NCBI RefSeq assembly: GCF_000379465.1
Contig: NZ_KB905436.1
Span: 231,615 to 295,614 of the forward strand
Direction: 5' to 3'
DNA from: Sciscionella marina DSM 45152
Lineage (GTDB): Bacteria > Actinomycetota > Actinomycetes > Mycobacteriales > Pseudonocardiaceae
DNA: 64,000 nucleotides
Shown: positions 28,156 through 37,065 of the stretch, in pieces
Layout: each line of letters opens with the position of its first letter
Position numbering within the stretch: the first letter of the stretch is position 1
Notes under the pieces: model-generated
What the model was told of the DNA's origin: nothing
What the model saw: the letters and a program-made list of their open reading frames with translations, nothing else
Databases searched by the model: none
Made by a program: the position numbers and the translations under genes

Positions 28156-29982
28156 TCACGCGTAGAGATTCTTGATCTGTTCGGCGTACTTCGACTGCAC
28201 CTCCCGGCGCCGGATCTTGCCGGTCGGTGTCAGCTCGTCCCCGCCTGGAGACCACACCGAACGGATCAGCACGAAATCCTTGATCTGTTCGTTCCTGTTC
28301 AGCGTCTCGTTCGCCCGTTGCACCGCCTCCGAGACTTCAGCGCACATCCTCGGTGAAGCGACCACCTCCTCGTACGCCTTACCCTCCAGCCCCAGCCTGT
28401 ATGCCTCGGTCGCAGCCGCCTCAGGATCAACGGTGATGAGTGCCGTGACGTATCGCCGACCATCACCGATCGCGACGACTTGGTCGATCAGCGAGGACTG
28501 GTCCTTGACCGCCGACTCGATCGTGGCCGGCGACATGTTCTTGCCGGCGGAATTGATGATGATCTCCTTTTTACGATCCACGATGCTGACGAAACCGTCC
28601 TCGTCGATGGCCGCAATATCACCGGTATGCAGCCATCCGTCCGGTTCCAGGACCTCTCGTGCCGCGTCCTCCTGCTTGCGGTAGCCGAGGAAAGTCGAGT
28701 CACTCCTGAGCAGCAGCTCGCCGTCCTGCGCGACTCGTGCCTCCACGCCAGGAAGCGGACGGCCGACCGTTGCCGTCTTGAAGTTGTCGATCTGATTGAA
28801 AAGAACCAGCGAGGCTTCCGTTGAACCGTAGGCATCGAGCATCGGGATACCGACCGCCCGGAAGAACAAGGACAGCTCGCGTCCAGCCGGTGCGCCACCC
28901 ACGAAGGCGGAGACCACGTTGTCGAGCCCTACTCGCCCGAGGAGCGGACGGAGCAGATGCAGATCCTCTTGATGCTCAGCGGCCATCTTCGCGACGTCCT
29001 GCTCCGACACTCCCGACCCGCGCTCACAGGCGCGGGCCCATCGCATGCCCCGGTCGATGACGCGGCGCATCCGCTCCTGGAGCTGCGGATCGCTCTCGGC
29101 CTCGACCAGCCCCTCCACGGCAACCCGCAGCTTCTCCCACAACCGAGGCACCGAAAAGAACGCATCGGGGTGTGCGGCAGCCAGCGCCCGCGGGAGCAAT
29201 GCCATATCGGGACACTCGGTGATCGTCGCACCGTGCATCAACGCCATGTAGTGCACCGTGACTCGCCCACCGGCGTGGGCCAGCGGAAGGAACGAGACCA
29301 AGCTTTCCCGTGGGATCGGAAGTCCCGCCGCCAATGACCGCTGGTTGCACATGACGCCACGATGGGACCACTCCGCTCCCTTCGGCGGTCCCGTGGTCCC
29401 GGAAGTATAGATCAACGTCGCGAGATCATCCGGCTTGATCGACCTCCACGCTGATTCGAAATCGAATTCGGCCGCACCCGAGCCCTCGATATCCGCCACA
29501 TGACAAGTCCGCTCATCTGCCTCTCCATCGACAACGACCACTCGCCGCACGGTTACGTCTTGACTGTCGACGGCTTCCAGCACCTTCTGCCTGAACTCCT
29601 GGTTGGTGAACACGATTTTCGCATCGGAGTTCCGCAGCTGATGCGCGATCTGCACAGCAGGAGAACTGTTGAAGACCGCGAACGGGACCGCCCCGATATG
29701 AGCCGCGGCGTAGTCGACGATATGGCACTCGATACTGTTCGGAAGCACAAGTGCAAGTGCGTCACCGTGTTCGAGGCCGTGCGCCGCCAACCCCGCGGCC
29801 ACTTTCTCGACCCGTGCGGCGAGCTCGCGCCATGTCAGGGCTACTGAGCCGTCTATGTTCCGCAGCGCGAGGCGATCCGGTCGCTGTCGCACAATCCGCT
29901 GAAAGGCCTCAGGGACGGTCTCCGCCTCCAATGGAGGGCCTTCCAGGTCCGGACCGGAGATCAGGGTGGTTGAGGAATCCAT
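28156..29982 (-). CDS. Long-chain acyl-CoA synthetase (AMP-binding)
   Basis: 608 residues from ATG 29982 (AAGGAG, 9-base spacing). Motifs in order: P-loop YTSGTTGPPKG, adenylation DAYGSTEA, LHTGDIAAIDEDGF and DRKKEIIINSAGKN with the C-terminal Lys region (TPTGKIRRRE). Length and the GAEWSHRG/PLAHAGGR pattern fit the FadD15/long-chain group. It should activate a free fatty or isoprenoid acid to acyl-CoA. Same strand as the CoA-transferase/racemase 135 bases upstream, so probably one unit. Confidence 0.88.
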   Translation of the reverse strand: MDSSTTLISGPDLEGPPLEAETVPEAFQRIVRQRPDRLALRNIDGSVALTWRELAARVEKVAAGLAAHGLEHGDALALVLPNSIECHIVDYAAAHIGAVPFAVFNSSPAVQIAHQLRNSDAKIVFTNQEFRQKVLEAVDSQDVTVRRVVVVDGEADERTCHVADIEGSGAAEFDFESAWRSIKPDDLATLIYTSGTTGPPKGAEWSHRGVMCNQRSLAAGLPIPRESLVSFLPLAHAGGRVTVHYMALMHGATITECPDMALLPRALAAAHPDAFFSVPRLWEKLRVAVEGLVEAESDPQLQERMRRVIDRGMRWARACERGSGVSEQDVAKMAAEHQEDLHLLRPLLGRVGLDNVVSAFVGGAPAGRELSLFFRAVGIPMLDAYGSTEASLVLFNQIDNFKTATVGRPLPGVEARVAQDGELLLRSDSTFLGYRKQEDAAREVLEPDGWLHTGDIAAIDEDGFVSIVDRKKEIIINSAGKNMSPATIESAVKDQSSLIDQVVAIGDGRRYVTALITVDPEAAATEAYRLGLEGKAYEEVVASPRMCAEVSEAVQRANETLNRNEQIKDFVLIRSVWSPGGDELTPTGKIRRREVQSKYAEQIKNLYA

Positions 29983-30117
29983 TTCGCACTGCTCCTTGCG
30001 CACGCCCCGGACAACGGTGGCCTCGAGGCTGGCATGTATCGGCGATTCGAGTTTATGAGCTACACCGTCGCTGTACAAGCTGGACCTTCAGCGGGAGAAC
30101 GTCCCCTTCTGGTCCCA

Positions 30118-31218
30118 TTACGACTCCTTTTCTCGCCACTCGGCGAGAATCGCGCCGTATTCGACGCGCTGCAACGCCGAAGGCAACGGGTCTGGCTGCT
30201 CGCCCGAGCGTCTCGGCGCCGGTGCTGCAACTGGCATACCCGAGTCTCCTGTACGTACGGTTCCACGACTCGCGAGATGCGGATGGCTCCGAGCCTCCGA
30301 GAACGAGAGCACCGGAGTCACGCACGCGTCGGTGCCCTGGAAAAGTCGGGCCCATTCGTCACGGCTCCGCGACTTGAACACGTCAGCGAGCAGTTCACGC
30401 AAAACCGGCCATCGTGTCCGATCCGCCTGTACCGGCAGCCACCCGTCGTCTAGCCCCAGTCCACGGATCAGCTCGGCAAAAAACTGCGGTTCTAAGGCCC
30501 CGACCGCGACATACCGGCCGTCCGCACATTCGTATACGCCATAGAACGGGGCACCTCCGTCGATCAGATTGGAACCACGGGCTTCGCGCCAACCACCTGT
30601 CTCCAACATCGACAGAACCGGCTGCTCGAGCGCCGTGATCCCGTCCACCATCGCGACATCCAACACCGTTCCCTGGCCCGTCCGATACCTCTCCAGCAAT
30701 GCCGAGAGGATACCTGTCACGAGAAACATCGAGCCACCGCCGAAGTCGCCGACCAAGTTCAGCGGAACGACCGGAGGCCCTCCTGGATGCCCGATCGCAT
30801 CGAGGGCTCCGGTCACCGACAGGTAATTGATGTCGTGACCGGCTCGTTCGGCGAGCGGTCCGGTCTGTCCCCAGCCGGTCATCCGCGCATAGATCAGCGA
30901 AGGATTGACCCGAGCACAATCTTCCGGTCCGACGCCGAGCTTCTCGCAGATTCCAGGGCGATTTCCTTCCACCAGCACGTCCGCGTGCGAAACCAATTCC
31001 AATACGGATCTGCGTCCTTCCGCGGACTTGAGGTCCGCTTCGAACTGTCTGCGTCCCCGCATGGTCATGTCCTCGATGTCGGCAAAGGGAGCGTCACCAG
31101 CCGGGCGGCCTACGCGCACGACGTCCGCACCAAGGTCCGCCATGATCATCATGGCGTGTGTCACCGGACCAATGGCGCCCAGCTCCACGATTCTGATTCC
31201 ATCCAGTGGTGTGACCAA
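30118..31218 (-). CDS. CaiB/BaiF family, alpha-methylacyl-CoA racemase-like
   Basis: 366 residues, TTG start at 31218. Family motifs: LDGIRIVELG, DLGADVVRVGRP, YARMTGWGQTGPLA and AGHDINYLSVTGAL. The last carries the His that acts with an Asp (LVGDFGGG) and a Glu (GALEPQFF) in alpha-methylacyl-CoA racemase. All three are present, favouring racemisation of 2-methyl-branched acyl-CoA over CoA transfer. A close paralogue is at 45.3 kb. Confidence 0.82.
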   Translation of the reverse strand: MVTPLDGIRIVELGAIGPVTHAMMIMADLGADVVRVGRPAGDAPFADIEDMTMRGRRQFEADLKSAEGRRSVLELVSHADVLVEGNRPGICEKLGVGPEDCARVNPSLIYARMTGWGQTGPLAERAGHDINYLSVTGALDAIGHPGGPPVVPLNLVGDFGGGSMFLVTGILSALLERYRTGQGTVLDVAMVDGITALEQPVLSMLETGGWREARGSNLIDGGAPFYGVYECADGRYVAVGALEPQFFAELIRGLGLDDGWLPVQADRTRWPVLRELLADVFKSRSRDEWARLFQGTDACVTPVLSFSEARSHPHLASRGTVRTGDSGMPVAAPAPRRSGEQPDPLPSALQRVEYGAILAEWREKES

Positions 31219-31434
31219 CCGTTTCCAATCATCTGGCCTCGCGTAAGGGCGTTGAATACCCGCGCCCTTCCGCGGAAGACCTACTCTTCGCGCTCACGGG
31301 ACCAGCTGATCTTGGCCGGCTTTACGGTCACCTCAGTCCCGCAAGTGCGTGTTGTTTCCCCGGAACCACCGCCACGGAAAACCCGGTTCGCGGTATCCCC
31401 GATCCGCGTTGCGGCGACCGAATTGCACCTCGGT

Positions 31435-32478
31435 TCAAGAAAGGTCCAGCCGACCGATGCGGTTCGTCACCAGTTCGGTGAACCACACGGCATTTCCAGG
31501 GCCGAATCGTATCTCCTCGGGGAAAGCACCCGGTATCGTCGGGATCGCTGTCTCGCTGATCTTGCCATTGGACGGATCGAGTTCTCCGATCTTGTTGGCA
31601 AGCCCTTCGTCGAAGTAGATGTTTCCATCTGGCGATTTTGTCACCGATACTGGACCGGACAGCGGCGTGGGTACGGTGTGTTCGGTGATCTTCTTCGTCG
31701 CGAGATCGATCTGGCCGATCTTGTTCCCGGTGAACTCAGTGAACCACAGACTGCCATGTGACTCCGCTCGCAGTACGAAAGGAGTGGCCAGCGGGGTCGG
31801 CAAGGTGAACTCGGACACCTTCTTCGTCTTGACGTCCAAGCGGCCGATCTTGTTCCCGGTGAATTCCGGGAACCAAATCCCACCATCGGATGCAGCGAAA
31901 ACGCCGATCGGGGACGCAGCGATCGTCGGCACGCTGTATTCGGTGATCTTACCGGTCGACAGGTCGAACCGGCCGATTTTGTTGCTCGCCGGCTCGGCGA
32001 AGTACATCGCGTGATCCGGCCCCGGGAAGATGTCCTCAACCATCGACGCTCGAGTCGGTACGCGCCAAGTCTCGACCTTCTTCGTCCTGGGGTCGATACG
32101 CCCGATCTGATTGCTGACCGCGTTGGTGAACCAGACACGGCCGTCTGGTCCGTTGTTGATTCCACACAGGAACGAGATCGGCTGCGGCAATGGCAGTCGA
32201 AGATGTGGTGCGACCTCGAGCGAGGTCGGTATATCGAATTCTTCGAGTTTACCGGTTTTGGGATCGACTCTCGCAATCTTGTGCGCGAGAACTTCGGCCA
32301 CCCACGAAGCTCCGTCTGGACCGTCGACCAGGTTGCATGGCCCGGACAACGGGGTGCGTGAATTGTAGAACGTAAACGGAGATGACTCAGCAGCGGCAGC
32401 CGAAATCGAGCCGAACACGCTAATAATTATCAATAAAATGCCGAGGCGAAAAAGGTGATAAAGCTTGATTTTACACAC
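31435..32478 (-). CDS. Secreted Vgb-like beta-propeller protein
   Basis: 347 residues. GTG 32478 was preferred because AGAGAGG lies 9 bases before it; ATG 32502 would add eight residues. A membrane/signal segment (LFRLGILLIIISVFGSISAA) ends near AAAAESS. The rest is a repeat of ~43 residues (GPDGxVWFT-xNxIGRxDxxT-KxxExxxPT), the streptogramin-lyase/Vgb propeller fold. Probably an extracytoplasmic lactonase, lyase or binding propeller. Catalytic residues cannot be assigned by eye. GGTAT/ATACC inverted half-sites at 32561-32576 may be its operator. Confidence 0.75.
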   Translation of the reverse strand: MCKIKLYHLFRLGILLIIISVFGSISAAAAESSPFTFYNSRTPLSGPCNLVDGPDGASWVAEVLAHKIARVDPKTGKLEEFDIPTSLEVAPHLRLPLPQPISFLCGINNGPDGRVWFTNAVSNQIGRIDPRTKKVETWRVPTRASMVEDIFPGPDHAMYFAEPASNKIGRFDLSTGKITEYSVPTIAASPIGVFAASDGGIWFPEFTGNKIGRLDVKTKKVSEFTLPTPLATPFVLRAESHGSLWFTEFTGNKIGQIDLATKKITEHTVPTPLSGPVSVTKSPDGNIYFDEGLANKIGELDPSNGKISETAIPTIPGAFPEEIRFGPGNAVWFTELVTNRIGRLDLS

Positions 32479-32912
32479 GGACGGACACCTCTCTGTCTCC
32501 ATTCCGAGAAAAACCGAATCAATGATTTACTAACCAATACACTACAGACGGTGAATGACCGGTATCCCCGTATACCGTAACACAGAAGTGCACTCAACAG
32601 CAACCTGCTCACGATTTTGCATCCACGATCTCTTCTCGACTCGAGCTCTCTGGATGAGTTCGAAAGCGCACCGTCCCACAACGGTCGCGAGCTCACCGCC
32701 CACGCAATACGCAATCAGGTCTCGCTGATCCTCCTGGTGTCCGCGCACCTATCGGATCCAGTCGACAGCTCGTCAGCACGAGCAAGGCGCAGAGCGGACT
32801 CTGCCGCACGTGGCTGGCCCACCGTGATAGCGAACTTCTTTCTCGTCAAAAAGACTGTCTGCGCCGGACAGGATATTGAGATTCCGCCGCTATGGCGGGA
32901 TCCGTATGAATT
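32479..32912. other. Unassigned spacer
   Basis: A 430-base gap upstream of the propeller gene and downstream of the acyl-CoA dehydrogenase gene. Its AT-rich right-to-left promoter area faces the propeller gene. The open plus frame 32617-33006 runs antisense into the dehydrogenase and looks spurious. Confidence 0.45.
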
Positions 32913-34070
32913 CTATCCGCGCTGGTTGAAACGCCGCCCAAGGTACTCGGCGGTGATACGGGACCGTTGGATCGCCGGCGTTCCGCCCGCCAGCGCCCAG
33001 CCGTGAGCATCCCGGTGCAGCCGCTCGACCTCATATTCCGCCGAGTAGCCGTATCCACCGTGTAGCTGCATCGCCATGTCCGAGACTTGCTTCGCCATCT
33101 CATTCGCGAAGCACTTCGCCACCGAAGCATCCAGCGCAGACGGCGCTCCGGTGCCCGCGCTCGCTGCCGCCTGATAGACAAGCATGCGAGCTGCGCGCAC
33201 CTGCATCACCATATCGGCAAGGCCGGCCTGCACCAGCTGGAATTCAGCGATCTCCTTACCGAACTGCCGGCGCTCTTGGACATACTGGGCTGTCCTGTCC
33301 AGACTCGCCTGACCGATAGCGAGTGACATCGTCGAATTCCCGAGGCGTTCTATGGAAAAAGCAGTGAAAAGTTTTCGGAATCCACCCTTGTCAACGATGA
33401 TGTCGCGCACAGGCACACGGACATTGTCGAAGAACATGTCGGCGGATCCGACTCCTCGGTGTCCCATGAGATGTTCTTGCGGACCGAACGTCAGACCGGC
33501 CGCTTCCTTATCCACCAGCACGGCGCCCATTCCCGCGGCGCCTGCATCTGTCCCGAAACGGACGTACACCAGGTATTTCTCCGCATGGCCCGCTCCCGAA
33601 CACCAGCGCTTCGTCCCATTGATGACCACCTCGTCGCCTTCTACGCACGCGCTGGTCGCCACGTCGGTGGCAGCCGAACCCGCATCAGGTTCCGAGATCG
33701 ACACCGCGATGGTGATGTCACCGCTCGCGACAGCCGGAAGGATTCGGCCGCGCTGTTCCTCGGTGCCGAACAGATGAATGACCCTAGCCGGCCCGGCCGA
33801 AGCCTCGAACACAGGCCAACCGGAAAGCGGATTTACCTTAGCCAGTTCCTCGATGACGAGCAGGGCATCGAGCAGCGGTCGGCCACCACCCCCGTATTCC
33901 TCCGGTAAGGTCAGCCCCAGCAAGCCGAGTTCGCCGAGTTTACGGCGCTCTTCCACGGGAAAGAATGTACGGTTCTCGTCCCACTGCCTGGCCTTCGATG
34001 CGAAGCGATCGGCAGCCACCCGAGCGGCGAGGTCACTGAGGTCACGTCGTTCTTCGGTAAGCTCGAACAC
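32913..34070 (-). CDS. Acyl-CoA dehydrogenase
   Basis: 385 residues from GTG 34070 (GAGGAG upstream). FAD-binding SISEPDAGSAATD and the NGTKRWCSGAG motif are typical. The usual C-terminal catalytic Glu (in YEGT) is replaced (WALAGGTPAIQR). A Glu is present in helix G (FSIERLGNS), the position used by isovaleryl-CoA and long-chain dehydrogenases, so it is likely active on a branched or bulky acyl-CoA. Third gene of the BVMO-SnoaL-ACAD run. Confidence 0.85.
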   Translation of the reverse strand: MFELTEERRDLSDLAARVAADRFASKARQWDENRTFFPVEERRKLGELGLLGLTLPEEYGGGGRPLLDALLVIEELAKVNPLSGWPVFEASAGPARVIHLFGTEEQRGRILPAVASGDITIAVSISEPDAGSAATDVATSACVEGDEVVINGTKRWCSGAGHAEKYLVYVRFGTDAGAAGMGAVLVDKEAAGLTFGPQEHLMGHRGVGSADMFFDNVRVPVRDIIVDKGGFRKLFTAFSIERLGNSTMSLAIGQASLDRTAQYVQERRQFGKEIAEFQLVQAGLADMVMQVRAARMLVYQAAASAGTGAPSALDASVAKCFANEMAKQVSDMAMQLHGGYGYSAEYEVERLHRDAHGWALAGGTPAIQRSRITAEYLGRRFNQRG

Positions 34071-34133
34071 GGTCTTCTCCTCGTATTCAGCGATGAGACA
34101 GTCGGGTTGCCCACGGCCGATCAGGCACGGTAC

Positions 34134-34559
34134 TCACGAGGAGGTACCCATACCATGCCTCGCGACCGCGGTGGTATCCCAGTAGAAGGCGCGGATCTCT
34201 TGGACCAGACCGTCTTGGAACGTCCAGAGTTCGAGCGCGGACATCGGCAGGCCGTCCGCGGTACCGGGGACCCGCCACTCGAAATCGATATGGGCGACCA
34301 CTCGATCGCCTCCGTCGATCAGGTCGGTCAACCGAATGTTCACAGCCCCCGCCGGCGCATCCGCCGACACCATACGTGAGAAGATCTTCGCCAGGCGGGC
34401 CGAGCCGCTGATCGTTCCTCCGTGGGGAAGCGAATCTGGATACACCAGCCGTACTTGTTCCGTGAATCGCTCACGAACGATCCCCTCGAGCATGTACGAG
34501 TTTCTGTCGGACAAGGCGCGGTAAAAGTCACCCACTACTTCTCCGTTGTCACCGCTCAT
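34134..34559 (-). CDS. SnoaL-like NTF2-fold protein
   Basis: 141 residues from ATG 34559 (GAGGAG, 7-base spacing). FYRALSDRNSYMLEGIVRER at the start and VAHIDFEWRVPGTADGLPMS followed by ELWTFQDGLVQEIRAFYWD are typical of SnoaL-type polyketide-cyclase/isomerase folds. No certain catalytic pair. Between a Baeyer-Villiger monooxygenase and a dehydrogenase it could act on a ketone or ester intermediate. Confidence 0.78.
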   Translation of the reverse strand: MSGDNGEVVGDFYRALSDRNSYMLEGIVRERFTEQVRLVYPDSLPHGGTISGSARLAKIFSRMVSADAPAGAVNIRLTDLIDGGDRVVAHIDFEWRVPGTADGLPMSALELWTFQDGLVQEIRAFYWDTTAVARHGMGTSS

Positions 34560-34670
34560 CACGAATCTCCTCGTCTTTCGTTGCTCGCCCGGCGTGGAAC
34601 ACCCGACTGGGTTTCTTCAATTAGCTCAACTCTCATCCATCGAATGCCGACCTCTGGTCCCGGAGCCGGA

Positions 34671-36602
34671 TTAGTGTTCTAGAATGTAATCGCCCAAATC
34701 GGCGTGACGGGTACGTTCCCAGTAGTCGATATACTTCCATGGGCTGCTCACAACGACTCGACCTGCATCATTTCGATAATAAGTCCGCATTCCCGGATGC
34801 ACCCAGATAGAGCGCGAAAGGGCATCGTCGAGTTCCTTGTTGTAATCCCAGAAGACATCCGAACGAACTTCTGCGGAAGAGACACCGTGTTCGAACATCC
34901 GGGAAAGCAGGTCCATCACGTATCGAACCTGGAATTCGGTCGATATCACCGCGCTTCCACCATGACCGGCGTTTGTATTCGGTCCGTTGATGATGAATAA
35001 ATTCGGAAAGTCCGGAACCGTTATCCCCAAGTAGGCGCGCGCGTCATCTTCCCCCCACATCTCGCGCAGAGCCCGGCCGGACCGGCCACGTATTTGCATC
35101 GGCCACAGGAATTGCAGGGTCTTGAACCCGGTCGCGAAGACGACGACATCGGCGTCGAACTCTTCACCGGACTCTGCGATGACGGACCCGGCCCGAACTT
35201 CACTGACCGCTTCGGTCACGAGACGTACGTCCTCGCGCCGTAGCGTCCGATACCAGCCATTGTCGATGAGTGGCCGCTTACCGTAAGGCGGGTAGTTCGG
35301 GGTGCAGGCCTCGATGAGGTCGGTCCTGCCCGCCAATTCGGACTCGATGTAGCCGGTGAGAAAACGCCGATGGCTTTCGTTCGCGGCGTTGATCGAACGC
35401 TCGGGATGCGGCCATTCGGGATCGATCTGCAGCTGCGGGTGCAGGCGGTCACTGAAATTCCACAGCAGCCGAAGCCGGTACCAGGCAGCGTAGAACGGCA
35501 CCTCCTCCATGACAAGACGCACGTTCTCTGGTACTTCCCTGTGATAGTTGGGATGCGGAATGGCCCAGTGGTTTGAGCGCTGGAAAACGGTGACGCTTTC
35601 GGCCGCTTCCGCGATCGAAGGGACCAACTGCATCGCGCTCGCACCATTGCCGATAACCGCGACACGCTTGCCCGTGACATCGACGTCATCGCGCCATTGA
35701 GCCGTGTGCATGGCAGGTCCGGAAAAGTCAGAGAGTCCCGGTAGATCGGGAATGAATGGGCGATTGACCATCCCTACTGCTGTCACCAGCGCCGAGGGTT
35801 CGATGAGTTCCTCTGTTCCGTCCGTATCACGCGTCAGGATCCGCCAACTCTGGTTTCCCTCGTCGTATTCGGCGCTCACGACTTCCGTGTTGAAGCGAAT
35901 GTTGTCTCGGACTGTGTATTCGTCGGCGAGGCGCTCCAAGTACTCGTAGACGTGGTCACGTTTCGCGAAGTAGCGGGGCCATCGGGGGTTTTGGGCGAAC
36001 GAGAAACAGTACAGGTGACTGGGGGTGTCGACACCACAGCCGGGATAGGTGTTTTCCAGCCATGTCCCGCCGACCGATGCGTTTTTCTCCACGACAAGGT
36101 AGTCGATTCCGGCCTGTTGGAGTTTGATGGCTGTGCACAGACCCGAGATGCCCGCGCCGATGACCAGTACGCGGAATCCCGTTCCCGGGGTGGTCTTCGG
36201 CATATCGACATCGCGGCCCACGAGCCCCAGCTCTTCCGACAGGAGCGGCCCGTACTCGGACGGAACCTCCTCCACGATGGCAGTCTCGAGCATCTCTGCA
36301 ACGCGTTCAGGAGCGAGCTGCGCGGGCGATACCGCTCCCTGGCGGTATGCCGTAACCGCTTTGAGTACGGCATCTCTTATCTCTTGCTGGATATTCTCGG
36401 GAAGTTCGCCGGAGTCGTTGTCGTCCAGTGGCTTGCCACGCTTGGGGCAATATGGTTCGGACAGCCACTTATCCTCGCCAGTCAGGTGTGCCAGCACCAT
36501 GACAAGGGTGGGGATATTCGCCTCGTCAAGCGCCGCGCGCAACCGGTCCTCGCTGCCTTGCGCGCGTGTGTTTCCGCTATCGGCGGAAACCATATCGGAC
36601 AT
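34671..36602 (-). CDS. Baeyer-Villiger monooxygenase, HAPMO-type
   Basis: 643 residues from ATG 36602. An N-terminal ~130-residue extension precedes the FAD Rossmann motif VIGAGISGLCTAIKLQQAG. The BVMO fingerprint FSGPAMHTAQW is intact, and the NADPH Rossmann motif is VIGNGASAMQ. Length and extension match 4-hydroxyacetophenone monooxygenase, which turns aryl ketones into esters. It should insert oxygen next to a ketone. Divergent from the 37.1-kb dehydrogenase; first gene of a minus-strand unit with SnoaL and ACAD. Confidence 0.88.
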   Translation of the reverse strand: MSDMVSADSGNTRAQGSEDRLRAALDEANIPTLVMVLAHLTGEDKWLSEPYCPKRGKPLDDNDSGELPENIQQEIRDAVLKAVTAYRQGAVSPAQLAPERVAEMLETAIVEEVPSEYGPLLSEELGLVGRDVDMPKTTPGTGFRVLVIGAGISGLCTAIKLQQAGIDYLVVEKNASVGGTWLENTYPGCGVDTPSHLYCFSFAQNPRWPRYFAKRDHVYEYLERLADEYTVRDNIRFNTEVVSAEYDEGNQSWRILTRDTDGTEELIEPSALVTAVGMVNRPFIPDLPGLSDFSGPAMHTAQWRDDVDVTGKRVAVIGNGASAMQLVPSIAEAAESVTVFQRSNHWAIPHPNYHREVPENVRLVMEEVPFYAAWYRLRLLWNFSDRLHPQLQIDPEWPHPERSINAANESHRRFLTGYIESELAGRTDLIEACTPNYPPYGKRPLIDNGWYRTLRREDVRLVTEAVSEVRAGSVIAESGEEFDADVVVFATGFKTLQFLWPMQIRGRSGRALREMWGEDDARAYLGITVPDFPNLFIINGPNTNAGHGGSAVISTEFQVRYVMDLLSRMFEHGVSSAEVRSDVFWDYNKELDDALSRSIWVHPGMRTYYRNDAGRVVVSSPWKYIDYWERTRHADLGDYILEH

Positions 36603-36745
36603 CGCACTCGATCCCTTCGAACTCAGCACACCCGGCGCTCACCAGAGCCGACATCGGTATCAGGCCCGAACGCCGGGTACCAGTAAGACCCGTTCGCGGC
36701 GTACCCATCCGCGCACCCCTGCGCGAACGGCGATCGGACACTTTA

Positions 36746-36790
36746 TGAGTCGTTGCGTCTCATAATCGCATGGCGGGCCTGGGCCGTCAA
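36746..36790 (-). promoter_or_regulatory. Putative BVMO-operon promoter with second palindrome
   Basis: Minus strand TTGACG (36785-36790), 17-base spacer, GATTAT (36762-36767). Immediately downstream is TGAGACGCAACGACTCA (minus; plus 36746-36762), a near-palindrome also seen after the -10 at 56179-56195 and 45162-45178. Regulon half-sites (TATCGTTCA/TATCGTTCG) lie further upstream at 36804-36834. Confidence 0.5.
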
Positions 36791-36929
36791 GTTCACGATG
36801 AGCTATCGTTCACTCTGCTAGACAGTATCGTTCGACGCGTTCGCTGCCATTCGTCGCTGAACAGTCACGATAGGCCAGACGCTACCGCTCCTCGAGGGCT
36901 CGACCGCATTGAGGTCGCCCACGTAGTAG

Positions 36930-36969
36930 GTCAACGATCGTTTACGCAAAGTCCACGGTTTGCTAAGCT
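36930..36969 (+). promoter_or_regulatory. Putative promoter/operator of the 37.1-kb acyl-CoA dehydrogenase
   Basis: GTCAACGATCGTTTAC (36930-36945) is a near-consensus regulon palindrome. Its right arm gives -35 TTTACG (36941-36946), a 17-base spacer and -10 TAAGCT (36964-36969). Confidence 0.6.
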
Positions 36970-37065
36970 GCGCGAGTTCCGTCGATCATGATTCGGACCC
37001 GTCCACGGTGTTCGTTTCCCTGACGGACGTCGACCAGTCGAAACCGCACAAGCGATCGGAAGAGG

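Noticed and set aside
32617..33006. 129-residue plus-strand frame
   Set aside because: Antisense to the 3' end of the acyl-CoA dehydrogenase with an arginine/proline-rich shadow translation.
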